From Colletes latitarsis (lineage: Eukaryota; Arthropoda; Insecta; Hymenoptera; Colletidae): a stretch of DNA of 64,000 nucleotides. The stretch lies in the NCBI RefSeq assembly GCF_051014445.1, contig NW_027488368.1:9936001-10000000 (forward strand), written 5' to 3'. The notes below the pieces were generated by a model, which saw nothing but the letters and a program-made list of their open reading frames with translations, was not told the origin of the DNA and made no database searches. Shown here piece after piece: positions 1 through 12,301 of this stretch (the first letter of the stretch is position 1; every line of letters begins with the position of its first letter). The translations under genes were made by a program, and so were the position numbers.

Positions 1-60
1 GGATCACGTAGTAATGCGGTACCACACCGAAACAGTCAATTAAGCATGGTTGAGATTACT
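1..60 (+). repeat. Partial monomer at left window edge
   Basis: The window opens inside a monomer, at the GGATCACG block just left of the palindrome (here TGCGGTACCACA). The first full unit begins at 61. The same edge variant, with AATTAAGC and TGAGATTACT, recurs at 3011 and in close form at 6017. Confidence 0.9.
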
Positions 61-230
61 ATTTTAGAGGATAACGCCGCTTATGTCTCGGTTTGGTATG
101 GGACTTATCTGGCTCGTACTTTCGCATTTTGCGCATACTTGTTGGCCAGATCTTGGCCTTTTTCAGGCTTGGACCAGGTACTAATGTGGTTCCACGCTGA
201 AACATTCAATTAGTCCTGGTTGCGATTAAT
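61..230 (+). repeat. 170-bp monomer with left-half deletion
   Basis: GGGACTTATCTGG replaces GGGATTTGCCCTCATCTGG, a loss of 6 bp, giving a 170-bp unit. The same deletion recurs near 3110 and 6118, which ties the three blocks of the first 6 kb together. Confidence 0.88.
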
Positions 231-1083
231 ATTTTAGAGGATAACGCCGGTTATGTCTCGGTTAGGTCTGGGATTTGCAATCATCTGTCTCGTACTTCCG
301 CATTTTTCGCATACTTGGCCAGATCCTGGGTTTTTTCTGGTTTGGATCCCATAGTAATGCGGTTCCACAACGAAACGGTCGATTAAACCTGGTTGCGATT
401 AATATTTTAGAGGATAACGCCGGTTTTGTATGGGTTAGGTCTGGTATTTGTCCTCATCTGACTCGTGCTTCCGCGTTTTTCGCATACTTGTAGGCCAGAT
501 CCTAGGCTTTTTCTGGTTTGGATCACGTAGTAATGTGGTACCACACTGAAACAGTCAATAAAAGCTGGTTCCGATTAGTATTTTTGAGGATAACGCTGGT
601 TATGTCTGGGTTAGTTCTGGTATTTGCAATCACCTGGCTCATACTTTCGCGTTTTTCGCATACTTGTTGGCCAGATCCTGCGTTTTTTCTGGTTTGGATC
701 ACGAAGTAATGTGGTACCACACTGAAACAGTCAATAAAAGCTGGTTCCGATTAGTATTTTTGAGGATAACGCTGGTCATGTCTGGCTTAGTTCTGGTATT
801 TGCCCTCATCTGACTCGTACTTTCGCATTTCTCGCATACTTGTTGGCCAGTTCTTGGCCTTTTTCTGGTTTGGATGACGTAGTAATGCGGTACCACACCG
901 AAACAGTCAATTAAACCTGCTTGCGATTAATATTTTAGAGGATAACGCCGGTTATGTCTCGGTTAGGTCTGGGATTTGCCCTCATCTGGCTCGTACTTTC
1001 GCATTTTTCGCATACTTGTTGGCCAGATCCTGGGCTCTTTCTGGTTTGGATCACGAAGTAATGTGGTACCACACTGAAACAGT

Positions 1084-1145
1084 CAATAAAAGCTGGTTCC
1101 TATTAGTATTTTAGCAATAAAAGCTGTTTCCGATTAGTATTTTAG
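1084..1145 (+). repeat. 31-bp tandem duplication inside a monomer
   Basis: The segment CAATAAAAGCT...ATTTTAG (31 bp) occurs twice in direct tandem, at 1084-1114 and 1115-1145. The copies differ at a few positions (GGTTCCTATT against GTTTCCGATT). It lengthens this monomer by 31 bp. The same event is present at 4618-4679, so it predates the 3,534-bp-offset block duplication. Confidence 0.9.
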
Positions 1146-1442
1146 AGGATAACGCTGGTTATGTGTGGGTTAGTTCTGGTATTTGCAATCATCTGGCTCA
1201 TACTTTCGCGTTTTTCGCATAGTTGTTGGCCAGATCCAGCGTATTTTCTGGATTGGACCCCGTAGTAATGTGGATCCACACCGAAACAGCCAATTAAACC
1301 TGGTTGCGATTAATATTTTAGAGGATAACGCAAGCTATGTCTCGGTTAGGTCTGGGATTTGCCCTCATCTGGCTCGAACTTTCGCGTTTTTCGCATACTT
1401 GTTGGCCAGATCCTGGGCTTTTTCTGGTTTGGATCACGTAGT

Positions 1443-1458
1443 AGTGTGGTACCACACT
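1443..1458. other. Palindrome, extended 16-bp form
   Basis: AGTGTGGTACCACACT is a perfect 16-bp inverted repeat centred on a KpnI site. Most monomers have the 12-bp core TGTGGTACCACA or a variant of it. The 16-bp form arises where the preceding bases read GTAGTGTGG. It could be a protein-binding dyad or simply a cruciform-prone sequence; no function is shown. Confidence 0.8.
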
Positions 1459-4400
1459 GAAACAGTCAATAAAAGCTGGTTCCGATTAATATTTTAGAGG
1501 ATAACGCTGGTTATGTCTGGGTTAGTTCTGGTATTTGCAACCATCTGGCTCATACTTTCGCGTTTTTCGCATAGTTGTTGGCCAGACCCGGCGTTTTTTC
1601 TGGATTGGATCCTGTAGTAATGTGGTTCCACACAGAAACAGTCAATTAATCCTGGTTGCGATTAATATTTTAGACCATAGCGCCGGTTATGACTCGGTTA
1701 GGTCTGGGATTTAACCTCATCTGGCCCGTCCTTTCGCATTTTTCTCATACTTGTTGGACAGAGCCTGGCCTTTTTCTGGTTTGGATCACGTAGTAATGCG
1801 GTACCACACCGAAACTATCAATTAAGCCTGGTTGCGATTGATATTTTAGAGGATAACGCCGGTTATGTCTCGGTTAGGTCTCGGATTTGCCCTCATCTGG
1901 CTTGAACTTTCGCGTTTTACGCATACTTGTTGGCCAGATCCTGGGCTTTTTCTGGTTTGGATCACGTAGTAATGTAGTACCACACTGAAACAGTCAATAA
2001 AAGCTGGTTCCGATTAGTATTTTAGAGGATAACGCTGGTTATGTCTGTGTTAGATCTGGTATTTGCAATGATCTTGCTCATACTTTCGCATTTTTCGCAT
2101 ACTTGGCCAGATCCTGGGTTTTTTCTGGTTTGGATCCCGTAGTAATGCGGTTCCGCAACGAAACAGTCGATTAAACCTGGTTGCGATTAATATTTTAGAG
2201 GATAACGCAAGCTATGTCTCGGTTAGGTCTGGGATTTGCCCTCATCTGGCTCGAACTTTCGCGTTTTTCGCATACTTGTTGGCCAGATCCTGGGCTTTTT
2301 CTGGTTTGGATCACGTAGTAGTGTGGTACCACACTGAAACAGTCAATAAAAGCTGGTTCCGATTAATATTTTAGAGGATAACGCTGGTTATGTCTCGGTT
2401 AGTTCTGGTATTTGCAACCTTCTGGCTCATACTTTCGCGTTATTCGCATAGTTGTTGGCCAGATCCAGCGTTTTTTCTGGATTGGATCCCGTAGTAATGT
2501 GGTTCCACACAGAAACAGTCAATTATTCCTGGTTGCGATTAATATTTTCGACGATAGCGCCGGTTATGACTCGGTTAGGTCTGGGATTTAACCTCATCTG
2601 GCTCGTACTTTCGCATTTTTCTCATACTTGTTGGACAGAGCCTGGCCTTTTTCTGGTTTGGATCACGTAGTAATGCGGTACCACACCGAAACTATCAATT
2701 AAGCCTGGTTGCGATTGATATTTTAGATGATAACGTCGGTTATGTCTCGTTCAGGTCTAGGAATTGCTCCCATCTGGCTCGTACTTTCGCATTTTTCGCA
2801 TACTTGTTGGCCAGTTCTTGGCCTTTTTTGGTTTGGATCACGTAGTAATGCGGTATCACACCGAAACAGTCAACAGAAGGTGGTTCCGATTAGTATTTTA
2901 GAGGATAACGCCGGTTATGTCTTGGTTAGGACGGGGATTTGCCCTCATCTGGCTCGTACCTTCGCATTTTTCGCATACTTGTTGGCCAGATCCTGGCCTT
3001 TTTCTGGTCTGGATCACGTAGTAATGCGGTACCACACCGAAACAGTCAATTAAGCATGGTTGAGATTACTATTTTAGAGGATAACGCCGGTTATGTCTCG
3101 GTTTGGTCTGGGACTTATCTGGCTCGTACTTTCGCATTTTGCGCATACTTGTTGGCCAGATCTTGGCCTTTTTCAGGCTTGGACCAGGTAGTAATGTGGT
3201 GCTACACTGAAACAGTCAATGAAACCTGGTTCCGTTTAATATTTTAGCGGATAACGCCGGTTATGTCTGTGTTAGATCTGGTATTTGCAATCATCTTGCT
3301 CATACTTTCGCATTTTTCGCATACTTGGCCAGATCCTGCGTTTTTTCTGGTTTGGATTCCGTAGTAATGTGGTTCCACACCGAAACAGTCAATAAAAGCT
3401 GGTTCCAATTAGTATTTTAGAGGATAACGCTGGTAATGTCAGGGTTAGTGCTTGTATTTGCAATCATCTGGTACATACTTTCGCGTTTTTCGCATAGTTG
3501 TTGGTAAGATCCAGCGTTTTTCCTGGATTGGATCCCGTACTAGTGTGGCTCCACGCTGAAACATTCAATTAGTCCTGGTTGCGATTAATATTTTAGGGGA
3601 TAACGCCGGTTATGTCTCGGTTAGGTCTGGGATTTGCAATCATCTGTCTCGTACTTCCGCATTTTTCGCATACTTGGCCAGATCCTGGGTTTTTTCTGGT
3701 TTGGATCCCATAGTAATGCGGTTCCACAACGAAACGGTCGATTAAACCTGGTTGCGATTAATATTTTTGAGGATAACGCCGGTTTTGTATGGGTTAGGTC
3801 TGGTATTTGCCCTCATCTGGCTCGTACTTTCGCATTTTTCGCATACTTTTTGGCCAGATCCTGGCCTTTTTCTAGTTTGGATCACGTAGTAATGCGGTAC
3901 CACACCGAAACTGTCAATTAAACCTGGTTGCGATTAATATTTTAGAGGATAACGCCGGTAATGTCTCGGTTAGGTCTGGGAATTCCCCTAATCTGGCTCG
4001 TACTTTCGCATTTTTCGCATACTTGTTGGCCAGATCCTGGCCTTTTTCTGGCTTGGACCACGTAGTAAGTGGTACCACATTGAAACAGTCAATTAAACCT
4101 GGTTGCTATTACTATTTTGGAGTATAACGCCGGTTATGTCTGGGTTAGGTCTGGTATTTGCCCTCATCTGGCTCGTACTTTTGCATTTTTCGCATACTTG
4201 TTGGCCAGATCCTGGGCTCTTTCTGGTTTGGATCACGAAGTAATGTGGTACCACACTGAAACAGTCAATAAAAGCTGGTTCCGATTAGTATTTTTGAGGA
4301 TAACGCTGGTCATGTCTGGCTTAGTTCTGGTATTTGCCCTCATCTGACTCTTACTTTCGCATTTCTCGCATACTTGTTGGCCAGTTCTTGGCCTTTTTCT

Positions 4401-4617
4401 GGTTTGGATGACGTAGTAATGCGGTACCACACCGAAACAGTCAATTAAACCTGCTTGCGATTAATATTTTAGAGGATAACGCCGGTTATCTCTCGGTTAG
4501 GTCTGGGATTTGCCCTCATCTGGCTCGTACTTTCGCATTTTTCGCACACTTGTTGGCCAGATCCTGGGCCCTTTCTGGTTTGGATCACGAAGTAATGTGG
4601 TACCACACTGAAACAGT

Positions 4618-4679
4618 CAATAAAAGCTGGTTCCTATTAGTATTTTAGCAATAAAAGCTGTTTCCGATTAGTATTTTAG
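4618..4679 (+). repeat. 31-bp tandem duplication, second copy
   Basis: This matches the duplication at 1084-1145 at an offset of 3,534 bp, with the same internal differences between its two halves. It is a shared derived marker for the two blocks. Confidence 0.9.
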
Positions 4680-6290
4680 AGGATAACGCTGGTTATGTGT
4701 GGGTTAGTTCTGGTATTTGCAATCATCTGGCTCGTCCTTTCGCATTTTTCTCATACTTGTTGGACAGAGCCTGGCCTTTTTCTGGTTTGGATCACGTAGT
4801 AATGCGGTACCACACCGAAACTATCAATTAAGCCTGGTTGCGATTGATATTTTAGAGGATAACGCCGGTTATGTCTCGGTTAGGTCTCGGATTTGCCCTC
4901 ATCTGGCTTGAACTTTCGCGTTTTACGCATACTTGTTGGCCATATCCTGGGCTTTTTCTGGTTTGGATCACGTAGTAGTGTGGTACCACACTGAAACAGT
5001 CAATAAAAGCTGGTTCCGATTAGTATTTTAGAGGATAACGCTGGTTATGTCTCGGTTAGTTCTGGTATTTGCAACCTTCTGGCTCATACTTTCGCGTTAT
5101 TCGCATAGTTGTTGGCCAGATCCAGCGTTTTTTCTGGATTGGATCCCGTAGTAATGTGGTTCCACACAGAAACAGTCAATTATTCCTGGTTGCGATTAAT
5201 ATTTTAGACGATAGCGCCGGTTATGACTCGGTTAGGTCTGGGATTTAACCTCATCTGGCTCGTACTTTCGCATTTTTCTCATACTTGTTGGACAGAGCCT
5301 GGCCTTTTTCTGGTTTGGATCACGTAGTAATGCGGTACCACACCGAAACTATCAATTAAGCCTGGTTGCGATTGATATTTTAGATGATAACGTCGGTTAT
5401 GTCTCGTTCAGGTCTGGGAATTGCTCCCATCTGGCTCGTACTTTCGCATTTTTCGCATACTTGTTGGCCAGTTCTTGGCCTTTTTTGGTTTGGATCACGT
5501 AGTAATGCGGTATCACACCGAAACAGTCAACAGAAGGTGGTTCCGATTACTATTTTAGCGGATAACGCCGGTTATGTCTGTGTTAGATCTGGTATTTGCA
5601 ATCATCTTGCTCATACTTTCGCATTTTTCGCATACATGGCCAGATCCTGCGTTTTTTCTGGTTTGGATTCCGTAGTAATGTGGTTCCTCACCGAAACAGT
5701 CAATAAAAGCTGGTTCCTATTAGTATTTTAGAGGATAACGCTGGTAATGTCTGGGTTAGTTCTTGTATTTGCAATCATCTGGTACATACTTTCGCGTTTT
5801 TCGCATAGTTGTTGGTAAGATCCAGCGTTTTTCCTGGATTGGATCCCGTACTAATGTGGTTCCACGCTGAAACATTCAATTAGTCCTGGTTGCGATTAAT
5901 ATTTTAGAGGATAACGCCGGTTATGTCTCGGTTAGGTCTGGGATTTGCAATCATCTGGTTCGTACTTTCGCATTTTTCGCATACTTGTTGGCCAGATCCT
6001 GGCCTTTTTCTGGTCTGGATCACGTAGTAATGCGGTACCACACCGAAACAGTCAATTAAGCGTGGTTGAGATTACTATTTTAGAGGATAACGCCGGTTAT
6101 GTATCGGTTAGGTCTGGGACTTATCTGGCTCGTACTTTCGCATTTTGCGCATACTTGTTGGACAGATCTTGGCCTTTTTCAGGCTGGGACCAGGTAGTAA
6201 TGTGGTGCTACACTGAGACAGTCAATTAAACCTGGTTCCGTTTAATATTTTAGGGGACAACGCCGGTTATGTCTGTGTTAGATCTGGTAT

Positions 6291-9200
6291 TTGCAATCAT
6301 CTTGCTCATACTTTCGCATTTTTCGCATACTTGGCCAGATCCTGCGTTCTTTCTGGTTTGGATCACGTAGTGATGCGGTACCACACCGAAACTGTCAATT
6401 AAACCTGGTTGCGATTAATATTATAGAGGATAACGCCGGTAATGTCTCGGTTAGGTCTGGGAATTGCCCTCATCTGGTCCGTACTTTCGCATTTTTCGCA
6501 TACTTGTTGGCCAGATCCTGGGATTTTTCTGGTTTGGATCCCGTCGTAATGTGGTACCACACTGAAACAGTCAATAAAAGCTGGTTCCGATTAGTGTTTA
6601 AGAGGATAACGCTGGTTATGTCTCTATTAGTCCTGGTATTTGCCCTCATCTGGCACGTACTTTCGCATTTTTCGCATACTTTTTGGCCAGATCCTGGCCT
6701 TTTTCTGGCTTGGAACACGTAGTAATGTGGTACCACACCGAAGCAGTCAATTAAACCTGTTTGCGATAAATATTTTAGAGGATATCGCCGGTTATGTCTG
6801 GGTTAGGTCTGGCATTTGCCCTCATCTGGCTCATACTTACGCGTTTTTCGCATACTTGTTGGACATATCCTGGGTTTCATCTGGTTTGGATAACGTACTA
6901 ATGTGGTACCACACTGAAACAGTCAATAAAAGCTGGTTCCGATTAATAGTATGCAGGATAACGCTGGTTACGTTTGGGATAGTTCTGGTATTTGCAATCA
7001 CCAGGCACATACTTTCGCATTTTTCGCATACTTGTTGGCCAGATCCTGGGATATTTCTGGTTTGGATCACGTAGTTATGCGGTACCACACCGAAACAGTC
7101 AACTAAACCTCGTTGCGATTAATATTTTAGAGGATAACGCTGGTTACGTCTCGGTTAGGTCTGGTGTTTGCCCTCATCTGTCTCGTACTTTCGCATTTTT
7201 CGCATACTTGTTGGCCAGATCCTGGCCTTTTTCTGCTTTGGATCACGTAGTAATGTGGTACCACACTGAAACAGTCAATAAAAGCTGGTTCCGATTAGTA
7301 TTTTAGCGGATAACGCTGGTTATGTCTGGGTTAGTTCCGGTATTTGCCCTCATCTGGCTCACGCTTTCGCATTTTTCGCTTACTTGTTGGCCAGATGCTG
7401 GGTTTTTACTGGTTTGGATCCCGTAATAATAAGGTTCCACACCGAAGCAGTCAATTAAACCTGGTTGCGATTAATATTTTAGAGGATAACGCTGGCTATG
7501 TCTCGGTTAGGTCTTCGATTTGCCCTCATCTGGCTCGTACTTTCGCATTTTTAGCTAACTTGTTGGCCAGATCCTGGCCTTTTTCTGGTTAGGATCACGT
7601 AGTAATGCGGTACCACACCGAAACAGTCAATTAAACCTGGTTGCGACTAATATTTTAGAGGATAACGCCGGTTATGTCTCGTTTAGGTCTGCGATTTGCC
7701 CTCATCTGGCTCGTACTTTCGCATTTTTCGCTTACTTGATGGCCAGATCCTGGCCTTTTTATGGCTTGGACCAAGTAGTAATGTGGGACCACACTCAAAC
7801 AGTCAATTAAACCTGGTTGCGATTAATATTTTAGAGGATAACGCCGGTTATTTCTCGGTTAGGTCTAGGATTTGCCCTCATCAGTCTCGTACTTTCGCAT
7901 TTTTCGCTTACTTGATGGCCAGATCCTGGCCTCCTTCTGGCTTGGACCAAGTAGTAATGTGGGACCACACTCAAACAGTCAATTAAACCTGGTTGCGATT
8001 AATATTTTAGAGGATAACGCCGGTTATGTCTGGGTTAGTTCCGGTATTTGCATTCATCTGGCCCATACTTTCGCGTTTTTCGCATGCTAGTTGGGCAGAT
8101 CCTGCGTTTTATCTGGTTTGGACCCCGTAGTAATGTGGTTCCACACCGAAGCAGACAATTAAACCTGTTTGCGATTAATGTTTTAGAGGATAACGCCGGT
8201 TATGTCTGGGTTAGGTCTGGTATTCGCCCTCATCTGGCTCGTACTTTCGCATTTTTCGCAGATCCTGGCCTTTTTCTGGTTTGGACCACGAAGTAATGTG
8301 GTACCACACTGAAACAGTCAATGTGGCCTTGTTGCGATTAATATTTTAGAGGATAACGCTGGTTATGTCTGTGTTGGGTCTGGTATTTGCCCTCATCTGG
8401 CTCGTGCTTTGGCATTTTTCGCATACTTCTAGGCCAGATGCTGGCCTTTTTCGGGCTTGGACCACGTAGTAAAGTGGTACCACACTGTCAATAAAAGCTG
8501 GTTCCGATTAGTATTTTAGAGGATAACGCTGGTTATGTCTGGGTTAGTTCTGGTATTTGCAATCATCTGGCTCATACTTTCTCGTTTTTCGCATACTGGT
8601 TGGGCAGATCCTGGGGTTTTTCTGGTTTGGGTCACGTAGTAATGCAGTACCACACCGAAACAGTCTATTAAAGCTGGTTGCGATTAATATTATAGAGGAT
8701 AACGCCGGTTATGTCTCGGTTAGGTCTGGGATTTGCCCACATCTGGCTCGTTCTTTCTCGTTTTTCGCATACTTGTTGGGCAGATCCTGGGTTTTTTCTG
8801 GTTTGGATCACGTAGTAATGCGGTACCACACCGAAACAGTCTATTAAAGCTGGTTGCGATTAATATTATAGAGGATAACGCCGGTTATGTCTCGGTTAGG
8901 TCTGGGATTTGCCCACATCTGGCTCGTACTTTCGCATTTCTCGCATACTTGTCGGCCAGACCCTGGCCTTTTTCTGGTTTGGATCACGTAGTAATGTGGT
9001 ACCACACTGAAACAGTCAATAAAAGCTGGTTCCGATTAGTATTTTAGAGGATAACACCGGTTATGTCTCGGCTAGGTCTGGGATTTGCCCTCATCTGGCT
9101 CGTACATTCGTATTTTTCGCATACTTGTTGGCCAGATCCTGGGCTTTTTCTGATTTGGATCACGTAGTAATGTGGTACCACACTGAAACAGTCAATAAAA

Positions 9201-10544
9201 GCTGGTTCCGATTAGTATTTTAGCGGATAACGCTGGTTATGTCTGGGTTAGTTCCAGTATTTGCAATTATCTGGCTCATGCTTTCGCGTTTTTCGCATAC
9301 TTGTTGGCCAGATCCTGGGTTTTTCTGGTTTGGATCCCGTACTAATGTGGTTCCACACCGAAACAGTCAATTAAACCTGGTTGCGATTAATATTTAAGAT
9401 GATAACGCCGGTTATGTCTGGGTTAGGTTTGGTATTTGCCCTCATCTAGCTCGTACTTTCGCATTTTTCGCATACTTTTTGGCCAGATCCTGGCCTTTTT
9501 CTGGTTTGAACCACGAAGTAATGTGGTACCACACTGAAACAGTCAATGTAGCCTTATTGCGATTAATACTTTAGAGGATAACGCCGGTAATGTCTGGGTT
9601 AGTTCTGGTATTTCCAACCATCTGGCTCATAGTTTCGCGTTTTTCGCATACTTGTTGGCTGGATCCTGGGTTTTTTCTGGTTTGGACACCCGTACTAATG
9701 TGGTTCCACACCGAAACAGTCAATTAAACCTGGTTGCGATTAATATTTTAGAGGATAACGCCGGTTATGTCTGGGTTAGGTCTGGTATTTGTCCTCATCT
9801 GGCTCGTACTTTCGCATTTTTCGCATACTTGTAGGCCAGATCATGGCCTTTTTCTGGTTTGGACCACGAAGTAATGTGGTACCACACTGAAACAGTCAAT
9901 GTAGCCTTATTGCGATTAATATTTTAGAGGATAACGCCGGTAATGTCTGGGTTAGTTCTGGTATTTCCAACCATCTGGCCCGTACTTTCGCGTTTTTCGC
10001 ATACTTGTTGGCTAGATCTTGGGTTTTTTGTGCATTGGAACCCGTCGTAATTTGGTTCCACACCGAAACAGTCAATTAAACCTGGTTTCGATTAATATTT
10101 TAGTGGATAACGCCGGTTATGTCTCGGTTAGGTCTGGTATTTGCCCTCATCTGGCTCGTGCTTTGGCATTTTTCGCATACTTGTTGGCCAGATGCTGGGT
10201 TTTTTCTGGTTTGGATCCCGTAATAATGACGTTCCACACCGAAACAGTCAATTAAAGCTGGTTCCGATTAGTATTTTAGAGGATAACGCTGGTTATGTCT
10301 CGGTTAGGTCTGATATTTGCCCTCATCTGGCTCGTGCTTTCGCATTTTTCGCATACTTGTTGCCAGATGCTGGGTTTTTTCTGGTTTGGATCCCGTAATA
10401 ATGACGTTCCACACCGAAACAGTCAATTAAACCTGGTTTCGATTAATATTTTAGAGGATAACGCTGGTTATGTCTCGGTTAGGTCTGCGATTTGCCCTCA
10501 TCTGGCTCGTACTTTCGCGTTTTTCGCATACTTGTTGGCCAGAT
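6291..10544 (+). repeat. Irregular satellite segment
   Basis: This stretch is continuous 176-bp monomers without a clear long period. Local one-monomer duplications are visible: the frame starting at 7696 recurs at 7872, and the one at 8557 recurs at 8733 (both 176 bp apart). One monomer near 8258 is shortened. I see nothing but satellite here. Confidence 0.8.
8221..8281 (+). repeat. Internally deleted monomer
   Basis: The sequence passes directly from TTTTTCGCA to GATCCTGGCC. This drops about 13 bp (the TACTTGTTGGCCA portion) that almost every other monomer has, and it is one of the few internal deletions larger than 6 bp that I noticed. Confidence 0.85.
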
Positions 10545-11917
10545 CCTGGGTTTTTTCTGGTTTCGATCCCGTACTAATGTAGTTCCACACCGAAACTGTC
10601 AGTTAAACCTAGTTGCGATTAATATGTTAGAGGATAACGACGGTTCCGTCTGGGTTAGGTCTGGTATTTGCCCTCATCTGGCTCGTGCTTTGGCATTTTT
10701 CGCATACTTGATGGCCATATCCTGCGTTTTATATGGTTTCTATCCCGCAGTAATGTGGTTCCACACCGAAGCAGTCAATTAAACCTGATTGCGATTAATA
10801 TTTTAGAGGATATCGCCGGTTATGTCTCCGTTAGGTCTGGGATTTGCCCTCATCTGGCTCATACTTTCGCATTTTTCGCATACTTGTTGGCCAGATCCTG
10901 GCCTTCTTCTGGCTTGGACCACGCAGTAATGTGGTATCACACTGAAACAGCCAATTAAACCTGGTTGCGAATAATATTTTAGAGGATAACGCCGGTTATG
11001 TCTCGGTTAGGTCTGGGATTTGCCCACATCTGGCTCGTACTTACGCATTTCTCGCATACCTGTTGGCCAGACCCTGGCCTTTTTCTGGTTTGGATCACGT
11101 AGTAATGTGGTACCACACTGAAACAGTCAATGTAGCCTTGTTGCGATTAATATTTTGGAGGATAACGCCGGTAATGTCTGGGTTAGTTCAGGTATTTCCA
11201 ACCATCTGGCTCATACTTTCGCGTTTTTCGCATACTTGTTGGCTAGATCTTGGGTGTTTTGTGCATTGGAACCCGTCGTAATTTGGTTCCACACCGAAAC
11301 AGTCAATTAAACCTGGTTCGATTAATATTTTAGAGGATAACGCCGGTTATGTTCCGGTTAGGTCCGGGGTGCCCTCATCTGGCTCGTACTTTCGTATTTT
11401 TCGCATACTTGTTGGCCAGATCCTGGGCTTTTTCTGATTTGGACCACGTAGTAATGTGGTACCACACTGAAACAGTCAATAAAAGCTGGTTCCGAATAGT
11501 ATTTTAGCGGATAACGCTGGTTATGTCTGGGATAGTTCCGGTATTTGCAATCATCTGGCTCATACTTCCACGTTTTTCGCATACTTGTTGGCCAGATCCT
11601 GGCCTTTTTCTGGTTTGGATCACGTAGTAATGTGGTACCACTCTGAAACAGTCAATAAAAGCTGGTTCCGATTAGTATTTTAGCGGATAACGCTGGTTAT
11701 GTCTGGGTTAGTTCCGGTATTTGCAATCATCTGGCTCATACTTCCACGTTTTTCGCATACTTGTTGGCCAGATCCTGGGTTTTTTCTGGTTTGGATCCCG
11801 TACTAATGTGGGACCACACTCAAACAGTCAATTAAAACTGGTAGCGATTAATATTTTAGTGGATAACGCCGGTTCCGACTGGGTTAGGTCTGGTATTTGC
11901 CCTCATCTGGCTCGTGC
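10545..11917 (+). repeat. 10-monomer higher-order repeat, copy 1
   Basis: This block matches 12302-13676 at an offset of 1,757 bp, rising to 1,759 bp after a 2-bp deletion near 11371 (CCGGGGTGCCC against CCGGGGTTTGCCC). Ten monomers would be 1,760 bp. Shared rare variants include AACGACGGTTCCGTC, the CTTGATGGCCATATCC junction and the GGTTCGATTAAT monomer. Confidence 0.85.
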
Positions 11918-12301
11918 TTTGGCATTTTTCGCATACTTGATGGCCATATCCTGCGTTTTATATGGTTTCTATCCCGCAGTAATGTGGTTCCACACCGAAG
12001 CAGTCAATTAAACCTGATTGCGATTAATATTTTAGAGGATATCGCCGGTTATGTCTCCGTTAGGTCTGGGATTTGCCCTCATCTGGCTCGCACTTTCGCA
12101 TTTCTCGCATACTTGTTGGACAGACCCTGGCCTTTTTCTGGTTTGGATCACGTAGTAATGTGGTACCACACTGAAACAGTCAATAAAAGCTGGTTCCGAT
12201 TAGTATTTTAGCGGATAACGCTGGTTATGTCTGGGTTAGTTCCGGTATTTGCAATCATCTGGCTCATACTTCCGCGTTTTTCGCATACTTGTTGGCCAGA
12301 T

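Larger units (their letters stand above)
1..6290 (+). repeat. Mosaic block: old segmental duplications within the array
   Basis: Blocks here pair at several offsets: 1-190 with 3011-3200 and with 6017 onward; about 190-450 with 3549-3809 (offset 3359); 690-1180 with 4224-4714 (offset 3534); 1731-1960 with 4737-4966 (offset 3006); 2385-2870 with 5042-5527 (offset 2657); and 3240-3640 with 5551-5951 (offset 2311). Copies carry scattered differences, and offsets jump by about one or a few monomers at each switch. This fits a diverged higher-order repeat that was later reshuffled by unequal exchange. Confidence 0.75.

Noticed and set aside
6470..6736. Minus-strand open frames, for example this 88-codon one and those near 41326
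   Set aside because: They are reverse-strand readings of the same monomer block (palindrome and CAGATCC region) and recur wherever that block does. They have no independent support as genes.
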